Assembly: GCA_965263335.1 (NCBI GenBank)
Contig: CBDHHE010000001.1
Location: 930,001-994,000 of the forward strand
DNA length: 64,000 nt
Direction of reading: 5' to 3'
Source of the DNA: Thermohalobaculum sp965263335
Lineage (GTDB): Bacteria; Pseudomonadota; Alphaproteobacteria; Rhodobacterales; Rhodobacteraceae
The position numbers were made by a program, and so were the translations under genes. This document shows positions 42,840 through 52,087 of this stretch, one piece after another (positions within the stretch are counted from its first letter, which is position 1; the number at the start of each line of letters is the position of its first letter). The notes under the pieces are model-generated. The model had not been told where the DNA came from. It worked only from the letters and a program-made list of their open reading frames with translations, and ran no database searches.

Positions 42840-43176
42840 TCCCCCCGGCACAGGTCACGCAACGCGACACGGTCGGATCGAGCTCGAGCCGCCGCGGCGC
42901 AATCGCCTCGCCACAGTTCTGGCACCAGCCGAACTCATCCTCCTCGATCCGCTTCAGTGCCGCGTCGATGCGCTGGCGCATGGCAGAGCGCCTGCGGGAC
43001 TGTGCCGCGGCCATCGCCTGTTGCTGCATGGCATCCATCCGGCTCAGACGCCCGACACTGGTCTGATCCAGCGCCACCGGCGCACGATCCTCAGCCGTGT
43101 CCGCGTCCGCCACGTCCAGTTCCTCGCCCATCTGAACGAGGCGATCACGGAAATTGATAAGACGATCCGGTTCCAT
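42826..43176 (-). CDS. TraR/DksA C4-type zinc-finger family regulator
   Basis: A 116-residue protein of the TraR/DksA family. An N-terminal coiled-coil pair (RLINFRDRLVQMGEEL; MDAMQQQAMAAAQSRRRSAMRQRIDAALKRI) precedes a C4 zinc finger CQNC-x17-CVTC within ELDPTVSRC. DksA-type proteins insert into the RNA polymerase secondary channel. It is shorter than housekeeping DksA and is better placed as a TraR-like paralogue. The ATG at 43174-43176 follows AGGA and gives the typical length. It overlaps the end of the uncharacterised convergent gene. Confidence 0.88.
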   Translation of the reverse strand: MEPDRLINFRDRLVQMGEELDVADADTAEDRAPVALDQTSVGRLSRMDAMQQQAMAAAQSRRRSAMRQRIDAALKRIEEDEFGWCQNCGEAIAPRRLELDPTVSRCVTCAGGINRE

Positions 43177-43237
43177 TGGTGGTATCCTGCGACAGAACAG
43201 CCTATGTCTCAACCGCAAGGCGGAGAAGGAGATCCCG

Positions 43238-44089
43238 ATGCCGATGGATATGCGCTTACGCCACGAGACATCGCGTGTGGACCCCGTTTGGGGCACGATC
43301 CGCGAGGAAGCCGAGAAACTGGCCGCTGCCGAGCCGCTGATGGCCTCGATCGTTCATGCGACCGTGCTGAACCACCGCACGCTCGAGGATGCGCTCGGCT
43401 ATCGGATTGCCGAAAAGCTCGCCTCCTCGGATATGCCGAGCCTGCTGCTGCGCGAGATGGCCGATATGGCGTATGCCGACCGGCCCGACATCGGGGTCGC
43501 AGCGCGTGCCGACATCATGGCGGTCTTCGAGCGCGACCCGTTCTGCGACCGGATGGTGCAGCCGCTTCTGTTCTTCAAGGGGTTCATCGGGCTGCAAGCC
43601 TACCGGATCGCCCACTGGCTCTGGAACGAGGGGCGTCGCGATCTCGCTATGTTCATCCAGATGCGCTGCTCGCAGTTGTTCTCGATGGACATCAACCCGG
43701 CAGCGCGCATCGGTCAGGGCATCATGATCGACCACGCCCACGCCATCGTCATCGGCGAAACCGCGGTCGTTGGCGACGATGTCTCGATGCTGCACGACGT
43801 AACGCTCGGCGGCACTGGCAAGGAAAGCGGCGATCGCCACCCGAAGATTGGCGATGGCGTTCTGATCGGCGCGGGCGCCAAGGTGCTCGGCAACATTCGC
43901 GTCGGCAACTGCTCGCGCATCGCGGCGGGGTCTGTAGTGCTGAAGGATGTGCCTGCCTGCAAGACCGTGGCCGGAATTCCCGCGAAGATCGTGGGAGATG
44001 CTGGGTGTGATCGACCGTCGCTGAGCATGAACCACCAGGTCATCTCGAATGAAATCGACCCGCATGATGGGCTGACCTACGAGATTTGA
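43238..44089 (+). CDS. cysE: Serine O-acetyltransferase
   Basis: A 283-residue CysE. The N-terminal helical domain (PVWGTIREEAEKLAAAEPLMASIVHATVLNH) and the left-handed beta-helix with HHAHAIVIGETAVVGDDV-like hexapeptides (IDHAHAIVIGETAVV, LHDVTLGGTGKESGDRHPKIGDG) are complete. It makes O-acetylserine for cysteine synthesis. The C-terminal tail ends HDGLTYEI, an isoleucine end that would dock in CysK and carry feedback control. AAGGAG precedes the start at 43238. Confidence 0.96.
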   Translation: MPMDMRLRHETSRVDPVWGTIREEAEKLAAAEPLMASIVHATVLNHRTLEDALGYRIAEKLASSDMPSLLLREMADMAYADRPDIGVAARADIMAVFERDPFCDRMVQPLLFFKGFIGLQAYRIAHWLWNEGRRDLAMFIQMRCSQLFSMDINPAARIGQGIMIDHAHAIVIGETAVVGDDVSMLHDVTLGGTGKESGDRHPKIGDGVLIGAGAKVLGNIRVGNCSRIAAGSVVLKDVPACKTVAGIPAKIVGDAGCDRPSLSMNHQVISNEIDPHDGLTYEI

Positions 44090-44116
44090 GCGCCGGTCCG
44101 GCCCAGGAGAACGCAG

Positions 44117-44665
44117 ATGGCCACCCCACCGCTTTGTGAGTTCGGATGGCAGGCACCGGCGTTTTCGCTGCCCGGCACCGACGGCAAAGTCCACACGTTG
44201 AAGGATGTCTCGGGCGCGAACGGCACGCTGATCGCGTTCATCTGCAACCACTGTCCCTATGTACGCTCTGTAATCGACCGGATCGTGCGGGACGGCGCGG
44301 CGCTGATGGATCACGGGATCGGTGTCGCGGCGATTTGCTCGAACGATGCGCGGACCTATCCCGAAGACAGCTTCGAGCGCATGATAGCCTTCGCCGAGAC
44401 GAACCGCTTCCCGTTCCCCTATCTGCACGATGAAAGCCAGGCGGTGGCCCGCGCCTACGACGCGGTCTGCACGCCGGACTTTTTCGGGTTCGACGCGGGT
44501 CTGGGGCTCCAGTATCGCGGGCGTCTGGACGAATCCGGCATGCGTGCGGTTCCGAACGCCCGCCGCGAGCTCTATGAGGCCATGGTTGCGGTTGCCGAGA
44601 CCGGAAACGGACCTGCCGCCCAGACAGCGTCGATGGGCTGTTCCATCAAGTGGAAGGCGGCCTGA
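44117..44665 (+). CDS. Thioredoxin-like protein of the AhpC/TSA-related family
   Basis: A 182-residue thioredoxin-fold protein. FSLPGTDGKVHTLKDVSG then AFICNHCPYVRSVIDRIV is the N-terminal redox region with CNHCPYV, a family-specific replacement of the classic CxxC. It continues with DESQAVARAYDAVCTPDFFGFDA, whose cis-proline segment CTPD is standard. The family (COG0526-like, often annotated thioredoxin family) has no fixed substrate. It starts 27 bases after cysE and is on the same strand, so the two may be one transcript. It meets the MFS gene stop to stop. Confidence 0.82.
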   Translation: MATPPLCEFGWQAPAFSLPGTDGKVHTLKDVSGANGTLIAFICNHCPYVRSVIDRIVRDGAALMDHGIGVAAICSNDARTYPEDSFERMIAFAETNRFPFPYLHDESQAVARAYDAVCTPDFFGFDAGLGLQYRGRLDESGMRAVPNARRELYEAMVAVAETGNGPAAQTASMGCSIKWKAA

Positions 44666-45841
44666 TCACTCGGCGTCGAGCCGGATCAGCGCCCGCATCG
44701 CCAAAACGCCGGCTGCAGGTCCGAGTGCCAACAGGGCCAGAACGACCGGCCACCCCAAAGCGTCGGCCACGAACGGTATGGTCTGCACGGTCACGGCTGT
44801 GAGCAGGAACCCGATCGCGGTCTGCAATGTCATCAGCGAACCCGCGCGCTCGGGCGGAGAGGCATCGGCGACCAGGGCCGAGAACTGCGCGCTGTCCGGC
44901 ACGACCGCAATGCCCCAGAGGATCAGCACGACCATCGTCAGCCACACCGGCCCGCCGAAGCTGAGCGCCGCCGCCAGGGCCGCCACACCCGAGAGCACCA
45001 TGGCACCGCTGGCCACCCGGGCCTTGCCGATCTGATCGCCCCACCGCCCCGCAGGCACACAAGCAAAGCCTCCGATGGCAATCGCCAGAAAGGCCGTCAA
45101 CTTCGCAAGCTCGCCGGGCGCAGTCGCGCCCGCCGCGGCAAAAGATGCCGTCGCGATCACACCGACCCACGCCCAGTAGCCGTAGAGCTCCCACATATGG
45201 CCGAGATAGCCCAGGATGGCGAAGCGGATGCGGGGCTCGGTCCAGGCAAGCCCGATGGTCGATAGGTCGAGCCGCGGTGCCCGCGCATGGTGCGGCCCGA
45301 GCGAGATGGCCAGCATTGCCAGCGCGCCCATCACGGCGAGACCCGTGGTGATCCATATGGTCATGCGCCAGTCGGCGCCTCCCATCAGGGCGATCAGATG
45401 CGGGCTTGCAGACCCGAGCGTGAGCGCCCCGACCAGCGCGCCGACCAGAAGCGCCCGGTCCGCGCGGGCCCATCCGACGGCGATCTTCATGCCGACGGGA
45501 TAAACGCCCGCCAGGAATGCACCGGTCAACGCGCGCAACACGATTGCCTCGATGCCTCCGATCGGAACCGCGAGCAGCAATCCGTTCGCGATCGCAGCAG
45601 CGACGCCGGACAGTGCGAAAACGCGACGCGGGTCGTAGATGTCGGCCAAACCGAGTGCTGCATAAATCAGCGCGCCGACACCGAACCCAAGCTGAACCGC
45701 GGTCGACATCCACGCAAGACGGCTCGCATCGAGCCCGCCTTCGCGCCCCATCTCGGACAGCACCGCAGTGGACGAAAACCAGAGCGACAGCACCGCGATC
45801 TGGCACAGGATGAGAATGGCTATGGAGGGAGCGCGCGCCAC
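44666..45841 (-). CDS. MFS transporter
   Basis: A 391-residue protein with about twelve hydrophobic segments (for example IAILILCQIAVLSLWFSSTAVL, IVLRALTGAFLAGVYPVGMKIAVGWARAD, ILGYLGHMWELYGYWAWVGVI, LTMVVLILWGIAVVPDSAQFSALV). It is a major-facilitator protein with no substrate signature. The GTG at 45839-45841 is preceded by AAAGGGG and gives a standard N-terminus VARAPSIAIL. The longer upstream frame lacks hydrophobicity and is left out. Confidence 0.85.
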   Translation of the reverse strand: MARAPSIAILILCQIAVLSLWFSSTAVLSEMGREGGLDASRLAWMSTAVQLGFGVGALIYAALGLADIYDPRRVFALSGVAAAIANGLLLAVPIGGIEAIVLRALTGAFLAGVYPVGMKIAVGWARADRALLVGALVGALTLGSASPHLIALMGGADWRMTIWITTGLAVMGALAMLAISLGPHHARAPRLDLSTIGLAWTEPRIRFAILGYLGHMWELYGYWAWVGVIATASFAAAGATAPGELAKLTAFLAIAIGGFACVPAGRWGDQIGKARVASGAMVLSGVAALAAALSFGGPVWLTMVVLILWGIAVVPDSAQFSALVADASPPERAGSLMTLQTAIGFLLTAVTVQTIPFVADALGWPVVLALLALGPAAGVLAMRALIRLDAE

Positions 45842-45980
45842 CTGTTCCCGCCCCTTTCGCGGTTCCAACGGGTCGCCTCGGCCCCGAAGACCCGCCTTCT
45901 CGCACGCGCGGTTCGACCCGGCAAGCCGGTGCCCGCCCAGCTCATGGCGTTGTGATCGGGAGAGGCTCTGACGGCGAGGT

Positions 45981-46943
45981 TCAGGCCACCCGGTCGGGCA
46001 GATCACGACCCTCGGCAAGAGCGGTCAGATTATCGACCACCTTCATGCCCATGGCGACCCGGGTTTCGACGGTGGCCGAGCCGAGATGCGGCAGCAGACA
46101 AACGTTCGGCATGTCGATCAGCGCCGGCGTGATCGTGGGCTCACGCTCGAACACGTCGAGACCCGCTCCGGCGATCTCGCCGTTCTTGAGGGCATCGACC
46201 AGGGCCGCCTCGTCAATGATGTCCCCGCGCGCCGAATTGACCAGGAACGCCGTGGGCTTCATCGCCGCCAGACGATCCGCGTTGATCAGGTGTGTGTTCG
46301 CACCACCTCCCGGACAATGGAGCGAGACGAAATCCGAAGCGCCCAGCACGTCCTCGACCGTCTCCAGCTGCCGCGCGCCCGGAACGCCCGGATCGGCCAC
46401 GGGGAAGGCATCGTAGAAGACGATCTCCATGCCGAGCGCGGCGTGACAGCGTTTTGCCATCGCACGCCCGATCCGGCCCATGCCGATGATGCCGAGCGTC
46501 TTGCCTTGTGGCGCCGTTCCCATGAGCTGGGTGGGCCGCCAGCCCGTCCATTGGCCGCCGCGGAGCATCTGTTCGCCCTCGTAGGTGCGCCGGGCAACGT
46601 TCAAGAGCAGCGTCAGGGCAATGTCGGCCGTCGCATCCGTGAGCACGTCAGGCGTGTTCGTGACAGCGACACCAGCCGTTTTCGCGGCATCCACGTTGAT
46701 GTTGTTGAACCCGACACCGAAGTTCGAGCAGAGCCGGGCCCGGCCGGGATTGGCCAGCACATCGGCATCGACCCGGTCGGTGACCGTCGGGCAGACAGCG
46801 TCGAAATCGTCGAACGCCGCTTTCAATGCCGCCTGATCGAGCGCCTGATCCGTCTCGTTCAGCGTCACGTCGAAGCGATCGCGCAGGACCGCCTCGACGG
46901 GTTCAGGCCACTTGCGGGTGCAGATCACGCGGAGTTTGGTCAC
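45981..46943 (-). CDS. D-isomer specific 2-hydroxyacid dehydrogenase (glyoxylate/hydroxypyruvate reductase-like)
   Basis: A 320-residue NAD(P)-dependent dehydrogenase. It has the nucleotide loop GIIGMGRIG, the active-site arginine in NSARGDIID, glutamate in FEREP and histidine in LLPHLGSA. It reduces a 2-ketoacid (glyoxylate or hydroxypyruvate type). It starts 4 bases inside the upstream GlxA-type regulator gene (ATGA), so the pair is a tight operon. The first residues MTKLRVICTRKWPEPV are typical. Confidence 0.92.
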   Translation of the reverse strand: MTKLRVICTRKWPEPVEAVLRDRFDVTLNETDQALDQAALKAAFDDFDAVCPTVTDRVDADVLANPGRARLCSNFGVGFNNINVDAAKTAGVAVTNTPDVLTDATADIALTLLLNVARRTYEGEQMLRGGQWTGWRPTQLMGTAPQGKTLGIIGMGRIGRAMAKRCHAALGMEIVFYDAFPVADPGVPGARQLETVEDVLGASDFVSLHCPGGGANTHLINADRLAAMKPTAFLVNSARGDIIDEAALVDALKNGEIAGAGLDVFEREPTITPALIDMPNVCLLPHLGSATVETRVAMGMKVVDNLTALAEGRDLPDRVA

Positions 46944-47926
46944 GATACGTCTCCCTTCACCTGTCCGGTCGGTGTGCGCATCTCGCGGCGCGCATCCGTC
47001 GGGCGCATAGCATATTGCCGCTGATATGCCATCGCGAAATGCGAAGACGAGGAGAAACCGGTGAGACAGGCAACCTCGAGCGTCGAAAGGTTTGTGTGAA
47101 GCAGCAGATCGCGGGCGCGTTCGAGTCTGATCCGCCGGTAGTACTGGCCGGGCGCCATGGCGACATTCGCCCGAAACATGCGCTCCATGCGTCGCAGGTT
47201 GAGGCCTGAAAGGGCAGCGATATCATCCATCCTGAGCGGGGTCTCGATGTTCGCCATCATCAGCTTCACAGCATCCTGCATCGGCCCCGGCAGCACCTCG
47301 ATGCGCTCGAGACTGCCCGGCCGCTGACGGATCGCGGGTGCCCGGATGTGATCGATCTGGAACTGGTTGCCGACCGCACGGGTCAGCATGCCGCCGTGAT
47401 CACGCTCGATCATATGAAGCATCATGTCCATGCACGAGACGCCTCCTGCACAGGTCCAACGGTCCCGGTCGACCACGAACAGATCCGGCAGGGTCTCGAG
47501 ATCCGGGAACTCCTCGGCGAAGGCCGGCTGAAACTCCCAGTGCACCGTGCTGCGATACCCCTCGAGCAGGTTGGCCCGGGCCAAGATGAAGGTGCCGGCC
47601 GACAGTGCACCCATCACCGTTCCGCCGCGTGCGACACGTCTGAGACCGGCGTTGATGCGCGAGCGGCTTGGCGGATCGGCGTCGAGGCCCGCGACAACGA
47701 AGAGCACGTCGGTCTCCGGTGGCTCTGAAAGAGCACCATCCACGGCGACGGTCATGCCGTTGGACGCCCCGGCGGGATGACCATCCAGGCTGAGGAGCGT
47801 CCAGCGGTAGGCAGTTCGTCCCGTCAACCGGTTCACACCGCGCAGGGGCTCGATGGCGGCACTGACCGACAGCATCGAGAAGCCGTTGATCAGGAGGAAC
47901 GAAATTGTCGTCGGGCGCTGGTCCAT
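46940..47926 (-). CDS. GlxA-type AraC family transcriptional regulator (DJ-1/PfpI-like sensor)
   Basis: A 328-residue regulator. The N-terminal DJ-1/PfpI-like domain (SFLLINGFSMLSVSAAIEPLRGVN; CAGGVSCMDMMLHMI elbow) is followed by an AraC HTH pair (LNLRRMERMFRANVAMAPGQYYRRIRLERARDLLLHT, VACLTGFSSSSHFAMAYQRQY). GlxA-type regulators of alphaproteobacteria control glycine betaine, carnitine or arginine-type catabolism. The partner D-2-hydroxyacid dehydrogenase overlaps its end. The ATG at 47924-47926 follows GGAG. Confidence 0.88.
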   Translation of the reverse strand: MDQRPTTISFLLINGFSMLSVSAAIEPLRGVNRLTGRTAYRWTLLSLDGHPAGASNGMTVAVDGALSEPPETDVLFVVAGLDADPPSRSRINAGLRRVARGGTVMGALSAGTFILARANLLEGYRSTVHWEFQPAFAEEFPDLETLPDLFVVDRDRWTCAGGVSCMDMMLHMIERDHGGMLTRAVGNQFQIDHIRAPAIRQRPGSLERIEVLPGPMQDAVKLMMANIETPLRMDDIAALSGLNLRRMERMFRANVAMAPGQYYRRIRLERARDLLLHTNLSTLEVACLTGFSSSSHFAMAYQRQYAMRPTDARREMRTPTGQVKGDVS

Positions 47927-48141
47927 GACGTGGACTCCGGCAGGCAGTGTCACGCGTTTGTCGCACAGTCCACCGAAATTTCGACAAAAACTTGAGCACG
48001 GTCCGGCTTTGCCCGAAGCGCCGCGTCAACGGTCTTGCTGCGGGCTCAGGATGGGTGCGCGGCGCACGGTCACCGGGTTTTCTCGGTGGCCGCCGGACCG
48101 GGTGTGCCGGGCACGCCCCGTCGGCGTTGATCCCGCTGAGC

Positions 48142-48624
48142 TCAAACGTCGTGGTCTGGTACCGCTGCCGCGCGTGCCTCCCAGGGCCGTGTGAGATCTG
48201 CCAGCCGTCCTTCGAGACATTCGACTTCGAGCAACATGTCCCCCCCACCGGCGAATGTCAGGACGATGGTTCCCTCAGGCTCGGTCGCGGGCTTGAACTC
48301 GATCGTCAGCAGTTCCAGCACGGATGCACCGTCGCCACGTTCGATGCCGCGAGACTTTGCCGACAGCACGGAATCGAGGACAAGGATGGATCGCACGCGC
48401 TCGAAGGGCCGCCTGCCCTTCTCGGCCGCCTCGCGGTCCTCCCAGCGGAACCTGTTCATCAGCAGCGTGAACCGCCGACGCTTGGGCAACCAGGCGAGAT
48501 CGCCAGTGCGGCAGACCGCGTCCTGGACCAGAGCCGCGACAACCGGAACGTCGGCCGGGGTCTCGATTCCGAGCTTGAGAGGTCTGTCGGAGAACGGCAC
48601 ATCCTCGAACCGTGCGTCTGACAT
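48142..48624 (-). CDS. DUF2948 family protein
   Basis: A 160-residue protein matching DUF2948: DVPVVAALVQDAVCRTGDLAWLPKRRRFTLLMNRFRWED and LLTIEFKPATEPEGTIVLTFAGGGDMLLEVECLE. Its function is unknown. It starts 5 bases after the murA stop (GGAGG upstream), a placement common in Rhodobacterales, where the two are probably co-transcribed. Confidence 0.85.
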   Translation of the reverse strand: MSDARFEDVPFSDRPLKLGIETPADVPVVAALVQDAVCRTGDLAWLPKRRRFTLLMNRFRWEDREAAEKGRRPFERVRSILVLDSVLSAKSRGIERGDGASVLELLTIEFKPATEPEGTIVLTFAGGGDMLLEVECLEGRLADLTRPWEARAAAVPDHDV

Positions 48625-48628
48625 GGCC

Positions 48629-49912
48629 TCAGTCCTCCGGTTCGCGTGTGATAGCGGCACCACAGGCACCAAGCTTTTCCTCGATGCGCTCGTAGCCCCT
48701 GTCGAGGTGATAGACCCTGCTGAGCACGGTCTCGCCCTCGGCAGCGAGCGCTGCCAGAATCAGGCTCACCGACGCCCGGAGATCCGTGGCCATCACAGGC
48801 GCACCACGCAGACCGGCGACCCCCGTCACCTGCGCACTGCCGCCCTGGATGTCGATCTGCGCCCCCATGCGCATCAGCTCCGGCACATGCATGAACCGGT
48901 TCTCGAAGATGCGCTCATGGATCATGCTCTCCCCTTCGGCGAGACAGAGCAGTGCCATCATCTGCGCCTGCAGATCCGTGGGAAACCCCGGGAACGGTTC
49001 GGTGACGACCTCCACCGGCCGGATCATGCCGTTCCTGCGCGACACCCGAAGGCCGGGGCCGGCCCCGTTCGCCGGAATATCCTCGACGGATATGTCGGCG
49101 GCCTCCAGGCGTTCGATCAGCGCACTGACCAGATCGCGTTGGCCGCCTCGCAACGAAACGGTGCCGCCTGCAATGGCGGGGGCGATCATGTACGTGCCAA
49201 GCTCGACCCGGTCAGGCAGCACGCGATGGGTGGCGCCGCCCAGCCGCGTGACCCCCTCGATCGTGATCTCGGAACTGCCCGCGCCTTCGATCCGCGCACC
49301 CATCGCGGTCAGGCAACGGGCGAGATCTCCGATCTCGGGCTCTCGTGCCGCATTCCGGATCACCGTGGTGCCGCGCGCCAGCGTCGCCGCCATCATCAGG
49401 TTCTCGGTCGCACCGACCGAAACCATGGGCATCTCGATGACAGCCCCCTTCAATCCCGATGGAGCCGCCGCATTCACGTAACCGGCCGAGAGATCGAGCT
49501 CGGCTCCCATCTTTTCGAGGCCAGCAAGATGCAGGTCGACCGGTCGCGCGCCGATCGCACAGCCCCCCGGCAGCGAGACCCGGGCATGGCCCTCGCGCGC
49601 CAGCATCGGCCCGAGCACGAGGATCGACGCGCGCATCTTGCGCACGATGTCGTAGTGCGCGGTGTGGTTGGTGATCTGACCCGCCGCCAATGCCAGAACA
49701 CGTGCGTCCTGGAGCGCGGCGATCTCACAGCCCAGAGACCCAAGCAGCGTCGTCATGGTGCGGATGTCAGCGAGCCGCGGCGCGTTCGTCAGTGTCAGGG
49801 GTTCATCCGTCAACAGGGCCGCCGGCATCAGAGCAAGGCAGGCATTCTTCGCGCCCGATATCTCGATTTCACCGTCCAGCGGACGCCCGCCAACCACTCT
49901 GATCTTGTCCAT
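48629..49912 (-). CDS. murA: UDP-N-acetylglucosamine 1-carboxyvinyltransferase
   Basis: A 427-residue MurA. It opens MDKIRVVGGRPLDGEIEISGAKNACL, with the lysine-asparagine pair of the substrate site. The catalytic cysteine is in LPGGCAIGARPVDLH (fosfomycin target), and the repeated EPT-fold loops continue. It makes the first committed peptidoglycan precursor. The DUF2948 gene follows and a 60-residue protein gene precedes it. Confidence 0.97.
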   Translation of the reverse strand: MDKIRVVGGRPLDGEIEISGAKNACLALMPAALLTDEPLTLTNAPRLADIRTMTTLLGSLGCEIAALQDARVLALAAGQITNHTAHYDIVRKMRASILVLGPMLAREGHARVSLPGGCAIGARPVDLHLAGLEKMGAELDLSAGYVNAAAPSGLKGAVIEMPMVSVGATENLMMAATLARGTTVIRNAAREPEIGDLARCLTAMGARIEGAGSSEITIEGVTRLGGATHRVLPDRVELGTYMIAPAIAGGTVSLRGGQRDLVSALIERLEAADISVEDIPANGAGPGLRVSRRNGMIRPVEVVTEPFPGFPTDLQAQMMALLCLAEGESMIHERIFENRFMHVPELMRMGAQIDIQGGSAQVTGVAGLRGAPVMATDLRASVSLILAALAAEGETVLSRVYHLDRGYERIEEKLGACGAAITREPED

Positions 49913-49990
49913 GCCGTGCCTGTATGCCCATTCTGCTCTGCCCGGACTGTGCCGGGTCTTGTGCTTAACGTCGGTGATGTCTCGAGCGCA

Positions 49991-50173
49991 TCACGTGTCC
50001 GCGGGCTGATCCAACGCGTCCGAACCGGGGGTCTGTGCTTCTTCCTCGTCCGTTCGCGCCCGTGCCTGTGCTTTGCGCCGGTGCAGATTGTCCCGCAAAG
50101 CCGCCGCCAAACGCTCGGCGCGTGGGTCCGGATTTGCAGCCGCCGAACCGTCCCTTTTCGATCTGTCAGCCAT
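49991..50173 (-). CDS. Small protein of unknown function upstream of murA
   Basis: A 60-residue product (MADRSKRDGSAAANPDPRAE opening) rich in Ala, Arg and Asp/Glu with a helical middle (AERLAAALRDNLHRRKAQARA). Small proteins like this commonly precede murA in Rhodobacterales. No domain is recognised, and the Shine-Dalgarno is weak. It is the least certain gene of this cluster. Confidence 0.5.
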   Translation of the reverse strand: MADRSKRDGSAAANPDPRAERLAAALRDNLHRRKAQARARTDEEEAQTPGSDALDQPADT

Positions 50174-50272
50174 CCGCGAGGGTTTAGCCGCTCGCCCTGC
50201 CCGCGTCCAGATACAGCTTGCAATCAGCAGATGATCCAGTATTTCTGCGCGCGCCGGTCTGGCACCGGTCAA

Positions 50273-50347
<75 letters not shown>

Positions 50348-50570
50348 TGATTTCAATGACTTAGCGGCGTTCGGATTTTCCTGAATGCACAGAAAAGCAC
50401 AGAAACTCCCCACCTGAACAGATTAATCCGGGCTGAAGCGCCGTGTTTCTGTGCGAGGATCAGACGCGCCCGCCCTTAAGCGCATGAACTTATTAGGTAA
50501 AATCACGATGTCCTGAGCCTCCCCAGAAGAGTTGGTCCACCGTTATGTTTAGGAAAACGGAGGATCAGAG

Positions 50571-50903
50571 ATGGCGAACAAGCGAGCCAGACCGGAAGAG
50601 ATCGTCACGAAACTACGACAGGTCGAGGTGCTCGTCGGCCAGGGGATGCCGAGATCGGATGCGATCCGTCAGATCTGCGTGACCGAGCAGACCTACTATC
50701 GTTGGCGCAAGAAGTATGGCGGCATGGGCACAGAACAGCTCAAAGAGCTGAAGCGGTTGCAGAAGGAGAACGAGCGACTTCGACGCGCTGTGTCTGATCT
50801 TACGCTCGACAAACTCATCCTATCGGAGGCGGCTCGGGGAGTGAAGGCCGTCCCGGAAACGGTCCGGTGGACCGGTTCAGGCCTGAACGCGCGCAGCGCC
50901 TGA
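50571..50903 (+). CDS. IS3-family transposase OrfA
   Basis: A 110-residue OrfA. It has an HTH (RPEEIVTKLRQVEVLVGQGMPRSDAIRQICVTEQTYYRW) followed by a leucine-zipper-like helix (LKELKRLQKENERLRRAVSDLTLDKLI). OrfA alone tends to repress transposition and, when fused to OrfB by a -1 frameshift, makes the active transposase. The frame relation to orfB is indeed -1, with a 37-base overlap. I do not see a classic A-rich slippery heptamer in it. Confidence 0.9.
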   Translation: MANKRARPEEIVTKLRQVEVLVGQGMPRSDAIRQICVTEQTYYRWRKKYGGMGTEQLKELKRLQKENERLRRAVSDLTLDKLILSEAARGVKAVPETVRWTGSGLNARSA

Positions 50904-51751
50904 GCCCCGCCCGCCGTCGAAGATGCATTGAGCAGGTTCGGCAGACGCTTGGCGTTAGTGAACGCCACGCCTGCCGTGTCCTTGGTCAGCATCGCTCTAC
51001 GCAGCGACGTCTTCTGCAGGGTCGGGCCGACGAAGACAGGCTGGTCGCGGACATGATCGAACTGACCAGGCAATATGGCCGCTATGGCTATCGCCGCATT
51101 GCAGCCCTGCTACGGGACGCAGGCTGGCCAGTCAGCGACGGACGGGTCGAGCGGCTATGGCGGCGGGAGGGGCTGAAAGTGCCAATGAAACAACCAAAGA
51201 AGGGCCGGCTCTGGCTCAACGAGGGGTCTTGCGTGCGCCTCAGGCCGGAACGCAAGGATCACGTCTGGTCCTACGATTTCGTCCACTGCCGGACCGATGA
51301 CGGCAAAGCATTCCGGACGCTCAACGTTCTAGATGAGTACACACGGGAGTGTTTGGCGATCCGGGTCAAGCGAAAGCTCAACTCAATCGATGTCGTCGAC
51401 GCCCTTTCCGATCTGTTCATCCTGCGTGGAGTGCCCGCGTTCATCAGATCGGACAATGGTCCCGAGTTTGTTGCGGTGGCAGTCAGACACTGGATCGCCG
51501 CAGTCGGAGCAAAGACCGCATTCATAGAACCTGGATCACCCTGGGAGAACGGATACTGCGAAAGCTTTAACGGTCGCTTCCGGGATGAGCTGCTGAACGG
51601 AGAGATCTTCTACTCGCTCCGAGAAGCCCAAATCATCATCGAAGAATGGAGGCGCCACTACAACACTAAGCGACCACACAGTGCTCTGGGCCACCGCCCA
51701 CCGGCTCCCGAGACCATTGTCTCCATGGACCAGGTTCCGGTCATGCACTAA
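50867..51751 (+). CDS. IS3-family transposase OrfB (DDE integrase core)
   Basis: A 294-residue rve-type transposase. The DDE triad appears as the aspartate in WSYDFVHCRTDDG, the aspartate in RSDNGPEF, and the glutamate in GYCESFNGRFRDELLNGE 35 residues later, the D35E spacing. The C-terminal NTKRPHSALGHRPPAPE is typical of the family. It is read as the C-terminal part of an OrfAB fusion; the frame start at 50867 has no independent Shine-Dalgarno. Confidence 0.93.
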   Translation: MDRFRPERAQRLSPARRRRCIEQVRQTLGVSERHACRVLGQHRSTQRRLLQGRADEDRLVADMIELTRQYGRYGYRRIAALLRDAGWPVSDGRVERLWRREGLKVPMKQPKKGRLWLNEGSCVRLRPERKDHVWSYDFVHCRTDDGKAFRTLNVLDEYTRECLAIRVKRKLNSIDVVDALSDLFILRGVPAFIRSDNGPEFVAVAVRHWIAAVGAKTAFIEPGSPWENGYCESFNGRFRDELLNGEIFYSLREAQIIIEEWRRHYNTKRPHSALGHRPPAPETIVSMDQVPVMH

Positions 51752-51796
51752 CAATCCAGTTGGACCACTCAGATTGGGCCGCTCAGCGGGGCGCTC

Positions 51797-52081
51797 ATGA
51801 GCGCCCCAGTCTCCAGTCAGATCGACTGGCGCGGTGTCGCGATAAGCATCAGCTATCATCGGCATCAGTGGTCGGAGTTCGACCACATCGAAGTCAACGT
51901 CATCGGCGATGGGATAATCCCCATCACCGAGACAGGCTATCGCTCGCACTATCTGCACAGCGATGTCACGGACGAATATGGCGGTGCCGTCGCTTATGTT
52001 CTCGCGTGGCTTGAGCACGAAGCGCAGACCCCGCAATGGAAGAAGCGCGAAGAAGCCGCGCGTCAGCTTTCATTGTTCTAG
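51797..52081 (+). CDS. Uncharacterised small protein beside the mobilisation genes
   Basis: A 94-residue protein beginning MSAPVSSQIDWRGVAISISY. The middle (WSEFDHIEVNVIGDGIIPITETGYRSHYLHSD) looks like a small beta-sheet domain. It occurs as an uncharacterised companion next to relaxase genes in rhizobial-type mobilisation islands, as far as the composition suggests. The IS3 element ends 12 bases upstream of the ATG, so its original promoter has probably been lost. Confidence 0.65.
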   Translation: MSAPVSSQIDWRGVAISISYHRHQWSEFDHIEVNVIGDGIIPITETGYRSHYLHSDVTDEYGGAVAYVLAWLEHEAQTPQWKKREEAARQLSLF

Positions 52082-52087
52082 CGATTT

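Larger units (their letters stand above)
50514..51785 (+). mobile_element. IS3-family insertion sequence (IS407-like), about 1.27 kb
   Basis: The left end TGAGCCTCCCCAGAAGAGTT and the reverse complement of the right end TGAGCGGCCCAATCTGAGTG form an imperfect inverted repeat, followed by a shared GGTCCA. The interior carries overlapping orfA and orfB. No clear 3-4 base target duplication is visible (left flank TCC, right flank GCG), so the flanks may have been rearranged. The right end lies only 12 bases before the start codon of the next gene. Confidence 0.82.

Noticed and set aside
50348..50513. Attachment-site repeat around CACAGAAA strings after tRNA-Thr
   Set aside because: Short, imperfect repeats only; not enough to call an att site.
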